Source of the DNA: CAZMRW01 sp964568805
GTDB lineage: Bacteria > Pseudomonadota > Gammaproteobacteria > Methylococcales > Methylomonadaceae
Length of the DNA: 60,421 nt
NCBI GenBank assembly: GCA_964568805.1
Contig: CAZMRW010000013.1
Coordinates: 1-60,421, forward strand
Direction of reading: 5' to 3'
Shown: positions 60,399-60,421 of the stretch, piece after piece
Position numbering within the stretch: the stretch's first letter is position 1
How the letters are laid out: each line of letters begins with the position of its first letter
Made by a program: the position numbers and the translations under genes
The notes under the pieces: generated by a model
Seen by the model: the letters and a program-made list of their open reading frames with translations, nothing else
Database searches by the model: none
Told to the model about the DNA's origin: nothing

Positions 60399-60421
60399 TT
60401 TAAGCTATGCCCTGACGGAAA
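60360..60421. mobile_element. Probable IS3-family left end (incomplete at window edge)
   Basis: TGAACTCCACCTAAAGTGGA ... CGGACAGT (60360-60397) resembles IS3-family terminal inverted repeats, which commonly open TGAACT-x-C(C)CC and contain a GTGGACA-like or TTGGACA-like stretch. About 60 bases are visible; the transposase frame would lie beyond the right edge. The call is from pattern memory without an IS comparison. Confidence 0.45.

Overview
This is a bacterial chromosome segment with dense, short-spaced genes. The core genes (ihfB, rlmB, ccm, hemN, slyX, rppH, argA, ilvD, ydbH/ydbL) look gammaproteobacterial. Between 13.6 and 26.0 kb there is a nearly complete serine-cycle gene set (ftfL, glyA, glycerate kinase, mtdA, malate dehydrogenase, hydroxypyruvate reductase, serine-glyoxylate aminotransferase, malyl-CoA lyase, malate-CoA ligase). 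That combination points to a methylotroph, most plausibly a type I methanotroph of the Methylococcales. No methane or methanol oxidation gene lies in the window, so this is an inference from gene content.

Layout. 0.3-11.7 kb: ihfB, rlmB, then the cytochrome c maturation run ccmABCDEF. It is interrupted between ccmF and ccmG by a three-gene block (a NYN/OST-HTH putative RNase plus a DUF2281/PIN toxin-antitoxin pair) and resumes with ccmGHI, followed by a tiny membrane protein, hemN and slyX. 11.7-13.6 kb: about 1.1 kb of repeat-rich non-coding DNA, one His-containing secreted protein of unknown function, and a GC-rich multi-hairpin element. 13.6-26.0 kb: the serine-cycle region, arranged as ftfL-glyA-gckA-mtdA (-), mdh (+), hprA and sga (-), mcl-mtkA-mtkB (+). 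26.2-30.4 kb: accessory genes on the minus strand (TIR-DUF1566 protein, DUF3616 protein, zinc metallopeptidase, LysM protein, small coiled-coil protein). 30.8-35.7 kb: cysM, a YdbH/YdbL-like envelope pair, rlmD. 35.7-39.7 kb: a SorAB-type sulfite dehydrogenase and the NAD salvage pair pncA-pncB. 39.7-45.2 kb: mgtE, a PAP2 phosphatase, a small secreted protein, a lytic transglycosylase, a HAD phosphatase and rppH. 45.2-52.8 kb: a cyclic-nucleotide phosphodiesterase-like gene, argA, an orphan antitoxin, ilvD, an SH3 protein, argF and argD. 53.0-60.4 kb: a monothiol glutaredoxin, a SCO-diheme peroxidase fusion, a metallophosphoesterase, a DUF2064 transferase, mgtA, and an apparent IS end at the right edge.

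How the genes fit together. The serine-cycle genes convert formate and glyoxylate-derived glycine via serine, hydroxypyruvate, glycerate, malate and malyl-CoA to acetyl-CoA and glyoxylate. PEP carboxylase, enolase and methenyl-THF cyclohydrolase are not in this window. The ccm system and hemN supply c-type cytochromes and heme, which fits the two c-type cytochrome proteins seen here (SorB and the SCO-peroxidase fusion).

No tRNA, rRNA or CRISPR array was recognised. Several short palindromic repeat families are scattered between genes. The most interesting observations are the nuclease/toxin block spliced translationally into the ccm operon, the SCO-peroxidase fusion with an unusual CX5C motif, the TIR-DUF1566 protein, and the multi-hairpin element at 13.4 kb.
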